Source: Nonomuraea sp. PA05 (GTDB lineage: Bacteria; Actinomycetota; Actinomycetes; Streptosporangiales; Streptosporangiaceae). Taken from it: DNA of 64,000 bases. The first letter of the stretch is position 1. The number at the start of each line of letters is the position of its first letter. This document shows positions 53,501 to 61,957 of the stretch, piece after piece. Made by a program: the position numbers and the translations under genes. Under the pieces are notes generated by a model that was not told the origin of the DNA, made no database searches, and saw nothing but the letters and a program-made list of their open reading frames with translations. The stretch spans positions 124,001 through 188,000 of the forward strand of contig NZ_VSEY01000021.1 in the NCBI RefSeq assembly GCF_008086045.1, read 5' to 3'.

Positions 53501-55183
53501 TCATTCGGCAAGCGAGCGGTATAGGGCTTGATAAGTCTCGGCAACGCGGCTCCAGGTCCGCTTCGCGGCGACTTCTGCGCGGCCCGCCTCGCCCATCTCG
53601 GCGCGCTTGGCCGGGTCTTCCCGCAGCCCCGCGATCGCCTTGGCCAGCGCGGCCGGATCGCCCGCGGGCACGAGCTTCCCCGCGCCGTCGGAGCCGACCA
53701 GCTCGGACAGCGCGGGCAGGTCGCTGAGCACCACGGGCTTGCCGAGCGCCATCGCCTCGACGGGTTTCAATGGCGTAACAAGTCGGCAGACGCGCAGGTC
53801 CTCGCGCGGGCAGGCGAAGATGTCGATGGCGTCCTGCGCCTGCAGCGCCTCGTCGGGGCCGACGCGTCCCGGCAGGATCGCGGTGTTCAGGCCCAGCTCC
53901 TCGACCAGCTCCAGCAGGTTGGGCCGCTCGGTGCCGTCGCCCACGATGAGCACGCGGACGGGGGTGCGCTCGTCACGCAGCAGCGCCGCGGCCCGCAGCA
54001 GGGTGGCGAAGCCCTCGTAGGCCACGATGCTCGACACCGAGCCGACCACGATCTCGTCGTCGGCGATGCCGTACTCGCGGCGGAAGGAGGCCCCGTCGTA
54101 GTGCGCGGTCAGCAGCGAGTCGTCCACGGCGTTGGGCGCCAGGTGGATCTTCTCCCTGGGCACGCCGCGCTCGACGATCTCGGCGGCCATCGTCTCGGCC
54201 AGCGTGACGACGGCGTCGGCCTCGCGCATCAGGAACGCCTCGCGGTCGCGCTGGAGCACGTGCCGCTGACTGCCGATGCGCTTGGGGTCGCGGGAGGCCC
54301 AGGTCTCCTCCAGGAAGCCGCGCACCTCGTACACGAAGGGGGTGCCCGTCCTGTCGCGCACGGCGTGCGCGATGGAGCCGTTGCGGTGGTCGGTGGCGGC
54401 GTGCAGGACCTGCGGCCGCAGCTCGGCCACGAGCTTGGTGACCCGCTCGGCGCCCCTGATGATGCGGCCCTGCGTCTCGAACGGCATCTCGCGGTGCGGC
54501 TCGGGCAGCAGCCGGTGGTAGGGGATGCCGTCGAGCTCCTCGAACGGCGTCGCGTCCGCGTGCCCCTGCAGCATCGGCCAGCCCCAGCTCGTGACCACGT
54601 GCGGGTCGATGCCGGCGGCCTTCTGCGAGGTGACGATGCGGTGGGTGCGCACGGTGTAGCCGGCCTGCGTGTACGGCAGGGCGTTGGTGACCACGTGCAG
54701 GACCCGGTTCTGGACCCGGCTCAGTATGGCCACCTTGGGCCCCGGCGGGATCGGGTCCGGGCTGATCGCGGCCAGCTCGCCCCGGTAGTAGGCGGCCCTG
54801 CGCTTGACGAACGGGTACTTGGTGTGGGCCTCCAGCACGGCGGCGGCCTCGGTGACCCGGCCGGAGTCCCAGTGCTCCTTGGCCTCGTTCCACGGCCCCT
54901 TGACCACGCGCATGCCGAACTTGCGCACCATGCGCCGGGCCCGGCGGGCGGCCGGCCAGGCGACGCTGCCGACGAAGGGCCGCAACTTGGGCGGGAGGGT
55001 GTCGGCGGCGGCCTGGGCCACGCGCACGGGGTCTGACTTGACCTTCGTCATCACCACGCGGGAGACGATGATCGGGTGCTGGACGAATCCCTTGAGAAGC
55101 CCACCGACGCCGGCACGGGCGGACTTCGCGGAAACCCTGTCTGCGGAACGGGAGGAGTCTTGACGACTGGCGTCGGATGCCAC
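53501..55183 (-). CDS. Glycosyltransferase family 4 with long N-terminal extension
   Basis: About 560 residues. The first ~150 residues are basic and helical with no homology; the GT-B domain begins at VLHVVTNALPYTQAGYTVRTHRI. Donor-domain motifs GTPFVYEVRGFLEE, VVGSVSSIVAYEGFATLL and the nucleotide-binding DLRVCRLVTPLKPVEAMALGKPVVLSDL are clear. The N-terminal part probably contacts membrane or partner. GTG 55183 is the likely start. It is divergent from wecB. Confidence 0.85.
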   Translation of the reverse strand: MASDASRQDSSRSADRVSAKSARAGVGGLLKGFVQHPIIVSRVVMTKVKSDPVRVAQAAADTLPPKLRPFVGSVAWPAARRARRMVRKFGMRVVKGPWNEAKEHWDSGRVTEAAAVLEAHTKYPFVKRRAAYYRGELAAISPDPIPPGPKVAILSRVQNRVLHVVTNALPYTQAGYTVRTHRIVTSQKAAGIDPHVVTSWGWPMLQGHADATPFEELDGIPYHRLLPEPHREMPFETQGRIIRGAERVTKLVAELRPQVLHAATDHRNGSIAHAVRDRTGTPFVYEVRGFLEETWASRDPKRIGSQRHVLQRDREAFLMREADAVVTLAETMAAEIVERGVPREKIHLAPNAVDDSLLTAHYDGASFRREYGIADDEIVVGSVSSIVAYEGFATLLRAAALLRDERTPVRVLIVGDGTERPNLLELVEELGLNTAILPGRVGPDEALQAQDAIDIFACPREDLRVCRLVTPLKPVEAMALGKPVVLSDLPALSELVGSDGAGKLVPAGDPAALAKAIAGLREDPAKRAEMGEAGRAEVAAKRTWSRVAETYQALYRSLAE

Positions 55184-55239
55184 GGTGGGACCGTACCATA
55201 GGCAGCGTTTTTTCCCTTCCGCTATGAAAGGCGAGGTCA

Positions 55240-56370
55240 ATGAGGGAGAACCCCCTGGTCCTGCACGTATTGGGTGCTCGTCCCAATTTCGTGAAAGCGG
55301 CCCCGGTGGTGCGGGCACTCGGCGAGCTCGGCGTGCGGCAGGGCATCATCCACACTGGTCAGCACTATGACGCGCTGATGTCCGACGTCTTCTTCGCCGA
55401 CCTCGGCCTGCCCGAGCCGGTGGCGAACCTGGGGGTCGGCTCCGGCAGCCACGCCAAGCAGACGGCGGCGCTGCTCGTCGGCCTGGAGGAGGTCGTCCAG
55501 GAGCACGACCCCGACCTGGTCGTGGTCTACGGCGACGTCAACTCCACGCTGGCCGCGATCCTGGTCTGCGCCAAGCTGGGCGTGCCGACGGCGCACGTGG
55601 AGGCGGGGCTGCGCTCGTTCGACCGGGGCATGCCGGAAGAGGTCAACCGGGTCGTCACGGACGCGCTGGCCGACCTGCTCTTCGCCACCTCGCCGGAGGC
55701 GCTGGCGTTCCTGGCGAACGAGGGGGTGCCCGCGGCCAAGGTGCACCTGGTGGGCAACCCGATGATCGACAGCCTGTTCTCGGCGCTGCCGACGCTGGAC
55801 CCGGCGCCGGTGGTGGCGCGGCTCGGCCTGCCGGAGCGCTACGCGGTCGCCACCCTGCACCGCCCCGCGAACGTGGACACCCCGGAAGCCGCCAGGGAGC
55901 TGGTGGACGCGGTGCTGGAGGTCTCGCGGCAGGTCCCGATCGTGGTGCCGATCCACCCGCGCGGCAAGGCGCGGCTGGCGGAGGCGGGCCTCGTGGACGG
56001 CGAGTCGATCAAGGTGGTCGATCCGCTGGGCTATGTGGACTTCCTCTCACTCGTACGCGGCGCCGCGCTGGTCGTCACGGACTCGGGCGGCGTCCAGGAG
56101 GAGACGACCATGCTGGGCGTCCCCTGCCTGACCGTCAGGCCCAACACCGAGCGGCCGATCACGATCACGCACGGCACGAACCGCCTGGTCACGCCCGCTC
56201 TGCTGCCCGCGGCGGCGGAGAAGGCGCTGGCCGACGGCGCCGCGACGCCCGCCGGCGAGCTGCCGGTCCTGTGGGACGGCAAGTCGGGGCCGCGCATCGC
56301 GACGGTGATCGCCGCGTGGCTCAAGGGGGACAACCTGGCACCCGCTTCTCAGGGCAAACGCCCCGAATGA
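55240..56370 (+). CDS. wecB: UDP-N-acetylglucosamine 2-epimerase (non-hydrolysing)
   Basis: 376 residues. Interconverts UDP-GlcNAc and UDP-ManNAc. GARPNFVKAAPV at the N-terminus, GQHYD, VYGDVNSTLA, HVEAGLRSFDRGMPEEVNR and the donor-site TDSGGVQEE are diagnostic. GGCGAGG precedes ATG 55240. It is divergent from the GT4 gene and followed at 55 bp by the CgeB/GT2 protein. With WecC it would make UDP-ManNAcA. Confidence 0.95.
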   Translation: MRENPLVLHVLGARPNFVKAAPVVRALGELGVRQGIIHTGQHYDALMSDVFFADLGLPEPVANLGVGSGSHAKQTAALLVGLEEVVQEHDPDLVVVYGDVNSTLAAILVCAKLGVPTAHVEAGLRSFDRGMPEEVNRVVTDALADLLFATSPEALAFLANEGVPAAKVHLVGNPMIDSLFSALPTLDPAPVVARLGLPERYAVATLHRPANVDTPEAARELVDAVLEVSRQVPIVVPIHPRGKARLAEAGLVDGESIKVVDPLGYVDFLSLVRGAALVVTDSGGVQEETTMLGVPCLTVRPNTERPITITHGTNRLVTPALLPAAAEKALADGAATPAGELPVLWDGKSGPRIATVIAAWLKGDNLAPASQGKRPE

Positions 56371-56425
56371 TGGCGGTATCCGCCGTACTATGACTTACCT
56401 CTGCTGAAGCGATTGGCGTACCACC

Positions 56426-58462
56426 ATGGCCGAAACCCCGGAACATCCCACTTACCAGCGACTCGGCCCCGTCAACTGGCTGCCCGAGGAGCGCAAGCTC
56501 GTCGAGCGGTACGAGGCGGAGGTCAGGGAGCTGCGCCGGCGGCTGGAGATCGCCGAGGCGAAGGCCGCGTACGCCAACTGGAAGCTGGAGGCCACGCAGG
56601 CCAAGCGGACGTTCAAGCTGGGCGAGGCCCTGGGCTCGAAGAGCCCGGGCAGGATCGTCGAGGCGGTGCGCTCCAGGGAGAAGGCGCCCAAGGCGCCCAT
56701 CCCGGTGAGCCTGGCGACCGCCGCCGCCGAGAACCGGCCGCCGCAGGTCGAGGTGCCGGCCGTGAAGTGGCCGAACGGCCCGGTGAACCGGCCCGGCCTG
56801 AAGGTCGCGGTGATCCTGGACGACTTCTCCAGGATGGCCTTCCGCTACGAGTGGGACCAGATCGAGTTCGGCCTCAAGGACTGGCCGGAGATCTTCGCCG
56901 AGAAGCGGCCCGACCTGCTGTTCTGCGAGTCGGCCTGGCACGGCAACCAGGGCCGCTGGCGCTACCAGATGACCGGCACGAACGCTCCGAAGGACCCGCT
57001 GCGCGACCTGGTGGCGTGGTGCAGGAGCGAGGGCATCCCGACGGTCTTCTGGAACAAGGAGGACCCGCCGAACTTCGACTTCTTCATCGACACGGCCAAG
57101 CTGTTCGACTACGTGTTCACCTGCGACGGTGACATGCTGCCGAAATATCGGGAAATTTTGGGACACGACCGGGTGGACGTGCTGCAGTTCGCCGCCCAGC
57201 CCCGCGTACACAACCCGATCCAGCAGAACAAGGGCCGCCTGCACGACGTCGTCTTCGCCGGCATGTACTTCCGCGACAAGCACCCCGAGCGCCGCGAGCA
57301 GATGGAGATCGTCCTCGACCCGGTCCGCGAGCTGGGGATGCACATCTTCGCCCGCAACGGCGAGGTGGACGAGAAGTACGCCTGGCCGGAGAAGTACCGG
57401 CCGCACATCGTGGGCGAGCTGCCCTACGACCAGATGCTGGCCGCGTACCGGATGTACAAGGTCTTCCTGAACGTCAACTCGGTGCTCGACTCGCCGACCA
57501 TGTGCGCGCGGCGCGTCTTCGAGCTGTCCGCCTGCTCGACCCCCGTCGTGTCGGGGTGGTCGCGGGCCATCGAGGAGACGTTCGGCGAGCTGATCCCGAT
57601 CGCGCGCGAGCCGATCGAGTCCTACAACCAGGTGCTGCACCTGATCAACAGCCCCGAGCTGCGGGCCAGGATGGGACACCTGGCGATGCGCGAGGTCTTC
57701 GACAAGCACCTGTTCTCGCACCGCGTGGACCAGATCCTCCAGGACCTCGGCCACCACGTGACGCCCCGGTCGCGCTCGATCACCGTCGTGCTGCCCACCA
57801 ACCGCGCCTCCCAGATCGAGCACGCGATCTCCTCGGTGGCCAAGCAGCTCCACCGGCCGCTGCAGCTCGTCATGGTGCTGCACGGGCTGGACATCGACCC
57901 CGTCGTGGTGGCTGACAAGGCCCGCATGGCGGGCATCACGGACGTCACCGTCCTGCCCGCCGACGCCTCGCTGTCGCTCGGCGCGTGCATGAACCTGGGC
58001 ATCGCCGCCGCCGAGGGCGAGCTGATCGCCAAGATGGACGACGACAACCTGTACGGCGAGCACTACCTGTCGGACCTGGTGCGCTCCTTCGACTTCTCGG
58101 ACGCGGAACTGACCGGCAAGGGCGCGCACTACGCCTACTTCGAGGGCAGCAACACCACCATGCTCCGGCTGCCCGGCCTGGAGCACCGCTACTCGTGGCT
58201 GGTGCAGGGCGGCACGTTCCTCGGCAAGGCGGACCTGTTCCGCGCCTACCCGTTCGCCGACATCACCCGCGGCGAGGACACCCACCTCGTGCGGCGGCTG
58301 AAGGAGGACGGCGTCAAGATCTACTCCGCCGACCGGTTCAACTTCGTCTACTGGCGCAGCGCCGACACCGCCATGCACACCTGGCAGGCGGACCACATCA
58401 AGCTGACCAGGAACGCCCAGTTCTCGTTCGTCGGCCGGCCGGACGCGCACGTCCTCATCTGA
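56426..58462 (+). CDS. Two-domain glycosyltransferase: CgeB-type GT and GT2
   Basis: 678 residues. A coiled coil (~20-65), a CgeB/DUF3880-type GT-B domain (~125-440, KVAVILDDFSRMAFRYEWDQIEF ... SACSTPVVSG), and a GT2 domain (~450-660) with ITVVLPTNRASQIEHAISS, DASLSLGACMNLGI and the DXD MDDDN. Two catalytic domains in one chain are typical of polymerising or bifunctional surface-glycan enzymes. Cytoplasmic. Downstream of wecB, same strand. Confidence 0.88.
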   Translation: MAETPEHPTYQRLGPVNWLPEERKLVERYEAEVRELRRRLEIAEAKAAYANWKLEATQAKRTFKLGEALGSKSPGRIVEAVRSREKAPKAPIPVSLATAAAENRPPQVEVPAVKWPNGPVNRPGLKVAVILDDFSRMAFRYEWDQIEFGLKDWPEIFAEKRPDLLFCESAWHGNQGRWRYQMTGTNAPKDPLRDLVAWCRSEGIPTVFWNKEDPPNFDFFIDTAKLFDYVFTCDGDMLPKYREILGHDRVDVLQFAAQPRVHNPIQQNKGRLHDVVFAGMYFRDKHPERREQMEIVLDPVRELGMHIFARNGEVDEKYAWPEKYRPHIVGELPYDQMLAAYRMYKVFLNVNSVLDSPTMCARRVFELSACSTPVVSGWSRAIEETFGELIPIAREPIESYNQVLHLINSPELRARMGHLAMREVFDKHLFSHRVDQILQDLGHHVTPRSRSITVVLPTNRASQIEHAISSVAKQLHRPLQLVMVLHGLDIDPVVVADKARMAGITDVTVLPADASLSLGACMNLGIAAAEGELIAKMDDDNLYGEHYLSDLVRSFDFSDAELTGKGAHYAYFEGSNTTMLRLPGLEHRYSWLVQGGTFLGKADLFRAYPFADITRGEDTHLVRRLKEDGVKIYSADRFNFVYWRSADTAMHTWQADHIKLTRNAQFSFVGRPDAHVLI

Positions 58463-58530
58463 CTCTGCTCGGCCGGATCCCGGTGCCGGTGACCTGGACA
58501 CCGGGCCTGCCGATGCGCGCCGGTGCGGGG

Positions 58531-59202
58531 CTACGCCTTCACGCGGGCGAGGTTCTGGTCGGCCAGGTTCGCCAGCTCGTACAGACCCTGCGGCTTGACC
58601 CGCTGCCCGACCACCAGCATGCTCATGATCACATTCCCTCGCCTGATCATGACCGAGCCGATCTGCGCGTTGTTCTTGTCGCCCGCCGCCGTCGTCAGGT
58701 AGGCCCGCGACTGGTCGCCCTTGGCGGGCATGTCCAGCGTCTTGGTCTTGTACGTGACCTTCGTCCCGCCGACGTCGGCCGTGTAGTCGGCGCACTGCTT
58801 GGGCAGCGGCTCGGGGAAGGCCGCCGACGGCAGCGAGACCACCGCCTGGGTGATCGAGCCGCGGGCCGCCGAGAAGGCGACCACCGCGGCGGGCGACTTG
58901 GCCACCTCCGGTTTGGCGGCGTCGAGCTGGGCCGCCCCCGCGCATTCAGGGTGCTGCGCCCTGGCCTTGCGGACCGCCTCCATCCCCTGTTGGGTGGACT
59001 TGAGCGCGCCGAACGCGCCGATCTCCGGCCCGTACGAGACGCTCATGCCCTTGGGCACCGGCAGCAGCGCGGCGCGCAGCTTGGCGCTCTCGGCGGACGC
59101 CTGCGGCGGCGCCGAGGCGGCGGGCGCCTTGGGCTCCTCCGCGGAGGAGCATCCGGCGATGACCAGAGTGCTCAGAAATATACTCGGAATGGCTTTATGC
59201 AT
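58531..59202 (-). CDS. Secreted lipoprotein (PknH-sensor-like)
   Basis: 223 residues. Type II signal peptide with lipobox LVIAGC, then a Pro/Ala/Ser linker. The mature domain has two further Cys (HPECAGA and KQCADY) that likely form a disulfide. It resembles actinomycete PknH/LpqQ-type sensor-domain lipoproteins in pattern. AAGGAGC before ATG 59202 is a strong site. It is convergent with the CgeB/GT2 gene and divergent from the flavoprotein. Confidence 0.82.
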   Translation of the reverse strand: MHKAIPSIFLSTLVIAGCSSAEEPKAPAASAPPQASAESAKLRAALLPVPKGMSVSYGPEIGAFGALKSTQQGMEAVRKARAQHPECAGAAQLDAAKPEVAKSPAAVVAFSAARGSITQAVVSLPSAAFPEPLPKQCADYTADVGGTKVTYKTKTLDMPAKGDQSRAYLTTAAGDKNNAQIGSVMIRRGNVIMSMLVVGQRVKPQGLYELANLADQNLARVKA

Positions 59203-59463
59203 GGCCGCTCCTTTTCACTGCATGGACGTTGCACAAAACGCTAGAGCAAGCGGGGAGTGCGCAACCGAGTAACGTCGCTATTCGCGGGAATAAGCGGCTT
59301 CACGAGCGATTCCCGCTTCGCCGCCATGTCACTACCTGGGCCGATGCGGGCGAGCGTCACACCGACCGCCATATCGGCCGCGCGGTAATAGGGCGGGCAA
59401 AATGTTTCCCGAGGCCCTGCGCGTCCTGATGCGGCTTTTCTCCCGGCTGCTGATGATCGCGGC

Positions 59464-60978
59464 ATGAGCTTCTCTCCGCGCGCGCTCGGGATGGACGTGC
59501 CCATCACCCGCAGGGACTTCTTCGACGGCATCGCCGTGAGCTGCGTGGCCGGCAGCGCGGCCCACAAGCCTGTCAGCGACTCACGGCCCTTCACGGTGCG
59601 CGGGGACACCAGTGAGGCGCTCAGCGTCGCGCACGCGCTGCGGGACGGCCGTTTCTGGGAGCACGCGGGCCCGCCCGTGCCGACGGGCGAGAGCTACGAC
59701 CTCGTCGTGGTCGGCGCGGGGCGCGGCGGGCGCGGCGCGGCGGCCGAGTGGCTGCGCCACCGCCCGGGGGCGAGCGTCCTGCTGCTGGACAACCACGACC
59801 ATCTCGACGAGCGCGAGCCGGGGACCGCCGGCTTCGACGCGGTGATGTGCGACGCGGAGAGCTTCGGATCCGACACCCTGGTCGCGACCGGCTCCCCCGG
59901 CTGGATCGAGCGGCTGCCGATCGCCGAGCGGGCCAGGCGGGAGCTGCGCCTGCTGCACGACGACCCGCCCGACTGGTTCCCCGGCGTCCCGGCCGAGGGC
60001 AAGCAGGAGCGGCTGGCGGGGCTGACGTACTCGGGGTTCCTGCGGGAGGTGTGCGGGGCGCATCCCGACGTGGAGCGGTTCTGCCGGACCATGCCGAGCG
60101 CCGAGTGGGGGTACGACACGCGGGCGTTCGGCGCGATCGACGCCTGGGGCACCGGGTATCCGGGGTTCGCCGGGCTGAAGCTCGGCGAGCAGCCGTCCAG
60201 GTTCAACTCGCCGACCGTGCGCGGCCGCTGGCACGGGGCCGCGCCCGCCGCCGCCGTGCCGGCGCTGGACGGGCGGGTGCGGGTGCGGACGTCCAGCCCG
60301 GTGGTGTCCGTGCGGGACGGCGCCGGGTTCGCGACCGTGGGCTACTTCGACGGGCACCGGGTGCTCACCGTGGCCGCGGGTGCGGTGATCCTGGCGTGCT
60401 GGAGCGCCGTGGTGCCGTACCTGGTGCCCGAGCTGCCGGCGGAGCGGCGGCGGGCGCTGCGGCAGGCGACGCGGGTGCCGCTGCTGGAGGCGGCCGTGCG
60501 GCTGCGTGACGCGGGCGCGTGGCGGCGGCTGGGCGTGCGGCGGGTGCGGTGGACGGGCGCCTACTGGTGCGCTTCGGCGTTCACGCCTCCGGACACCGTG
60601 CGGCTGCTGGCCACGCCGTGCCGGTCGGAGCTGGGGCCGGGCGCGGGGTCGGCGGCGGGCCGGCGGGAGCTGCTCATGACGCCGTACAGCACGCTGGAGC
60701 ACACCGTCCGCGACCAGCTCGCCCGGCTGCTCGGGCCGGTCGGCTTCGATCCGGGCGGCGGCATCGCGGAGATCACGGTGCACCGGTGGGGTCACGCGCT
60801 GGCGCCCGAGTACTGCCGGCCGTGGCACGCGTTCTACCCGGACGGGCCCTTCCCTTCGGACGCGGCGCGGGGGCGGTTCGGCAGGATCGCGATCGCGGGC
60901 TCCGACGCCGTGCCCGCAGCCCGCGGCGAGGCGGCCATGGCGGCTGCTGTGCGAGCCGTGGAGGAGCTGACGCGATGA
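59464..60978 (+). CDS. Degenerate spermidine-dehydrogenase-like FAD protein
   Basis: 504 residues. The N-terminus LGMDVPITRRDFFDGIAV and the VVVGAGRGGRGAAAEWLRHRPG / LLLDNHDH segment follow the spermidine dehydrogenase (SpdH) family, whose usual motifs are GGGISGLAAA and GGHAKRNEF. Here the first is altered and the second is missing; the protein is about 120 residues shorter than SpdH. FAD binding may therefore be altered. An RRDF motif in the first residues hints at twin-arginine-like export in the family, but no clear hydrophobic signal follows. It overlaps the PrsW-like gene by four bases (ATGA), so the two are likely functionally coupled. Confidence 0.72.
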   Translation: MSFSPRALGMDVPITRRDFFDGIAVSCVAGSAAHKPVSDSRPFTVRGDTSEALSVAHALRDGRFWEHAGPPVPTGESYDLVVVGAGRGGRGAAAEWLRHRPGASVLLLDNHDHLDEREPGTAGFDAVMCDAESFGSDTLVATGSPGWIERLPIAERARRELRLLHDDPPDWFPGVPAEGKQERLAGLTYSGFLREVCGAHPDVERFCRTMPSAEWGYDTRAFGAIDAWGTGYPGFAGLKLGEQPSRFNSPTVRGRWHGAAPAAAVPALDGRVRVRTSSPVVSVRDGAGFATVGYFDGHRVLTVAAGAVILACWSAVVPYLVPELPAERRRALRQATRVPLLEAAVRLRDAGAWRRLGVRRVRWTGAYWCASAFTPPDTVRLLATPCRSELGPGAGSAAGRRELLMTPYSTLEHTVRDQLARLLGPVGFDPGGGIAEITVHRWGHALAPEYCRPWHAFYPDGPFPSDAARGRFGRIAIAGSDAVPAARGEAAMAAAVRAVEELTR

Positions 60979-61859
60979 AGGCCCCGATGACGGCCCCGAT
61001 GACGGCACTGTGGCTGCGGATCTTCCTGACGGGGCTGGTGCTGTGGCTGGCCACCGTCGTGGTGACCGCCTGGACGGGCAACTCCAACCTGGTGCCGACC
61101 GTGGTGCTGTTCGGCAGCTTCCTGGTGCCGGTGACGTTCGTGGTGTGGGCGTACGGGCGTGGGCGCTCGGCCGAGGTGACGGTCGAGCGGTTGTTCGTGG
61201 CCTTCGTGGTGGGCGGCGTGCTGGGCGTGCTCGGCGCGTCGCTGCTGGAGAGCTGGCTGCTGCGGCCGTCGGTCCTGGTGTACGTGCTGGTCGGCCTGAT
61301 CGAGGAGGGCGTCAAGCTGGCGGCCCTGATCTTCGTCACCCGGCACGTGGCCAGGCGTGTGACCAGGGACGGCGTGGTGCTGGGCGCAACCGTGGGCTTC
61401 GGCTTCGCCGCCTTCGAGAGCGCGGGGTACGCCTTCAACGCCCTGTTCACCGCCGACGGCCTGTCGCTGACGCAGCTCGTGGAGACCGAGGTGCTGCGCG
61501 GCATCCTGACCCCTGTCGGGCACGGCCTGTGGACAGCGATCACGGGCGGGGCGCTGTTCCGCGCGGGCGGCAGGCTGACGGGGCCTGTCCTGCTGACCTA
61601 TCTGGGCGTCTCGCTGCTGCACGCGTTGTGGGACTCGATGAGCGCCATCGCGATCGCGCTCACGCTGGTGCTGACCGGGCGGCCGTGGCAGTTCGAGCTG
61701 CTGCGCATCGGCCGGGTGCCGCACGTGACGGACTGGCAGGTGCACGTGTACACGGTGCTGAACTGGACGGGGCTCATCGTGATCTCGCTGGTCGCGATCG
61801 GGTGGTTGTGGACCACCGTGGTTACGGATCGTCGCGATCGGGGGATCTTGTCCCAATAA
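60975..61859 (+). CDS. PrsW-family intramembrane metalloprotease
   Basis: About 294 residues, eight or so TM helices. PrsW/CAAX-protease-like motifs: LIEEGVKLAALIF (EEGxK), FGFAAFESAGY (FxxxE), PVGHGLWTAI (HxxxA) and LLHALWD. PrsW cleaves anti-sigma factors in Bacillus; other members act on prenylated or antimicrobial peptides. The ATG at 60975 overlaps the flavoprotein stop. An N-terminal 15-bp coding duplication gives APMTAPMTA. The extended frame upstream (from 60519) is a shadow of the flavoprotein gene. Confidence 0.88.
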   Translation: MKAPMTAPMTALWLRIFLTGLVLWLATVVVTAWTGNSNLVPTVVLFGSFLVPVTFVVWAYGRGRSAEVTVERLFVAFVVGGVLGVLGASLLESWLLRPSVLVYVLVGLIEEGVKLAALIFVTRHVARRVTRDGVVLGATVGFGFAAFESAGYAFNALFTADGLSLTQLVETEVLRGILTPVGHGLWTAITGGALFRAGGRLTGPVLLTYLGVSLLHALWDSMSAIAIALTLVLTGRPWQFELLRIGRVPHVTDWQVHVYTVLNWTGLIVISLVAIGWLWTTVVTDRRDRGILSQ

Positions 61860-61934
61860 TCACGGTAATGAACGTGTTCCTCCCACTGCGCCGGAAGCAT
61901 AATCGGTGCTAGTCTCCTGTGCGATCTTCCGGAG

Positions 61935-61946
61935 GTGTATTTACAC
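61935..61946. promoter_or_regulatory. Small dyad upstream of the second NIT kinase
   Basis: GTGTA-TT-TACAC, 12 bp before ATG 61958 and inside the ribosome-binding region. It might be an operator or a translational hairpin. Confidence 0.35.
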
Positions 61947-61957
61947 AAGGTGTGGAA

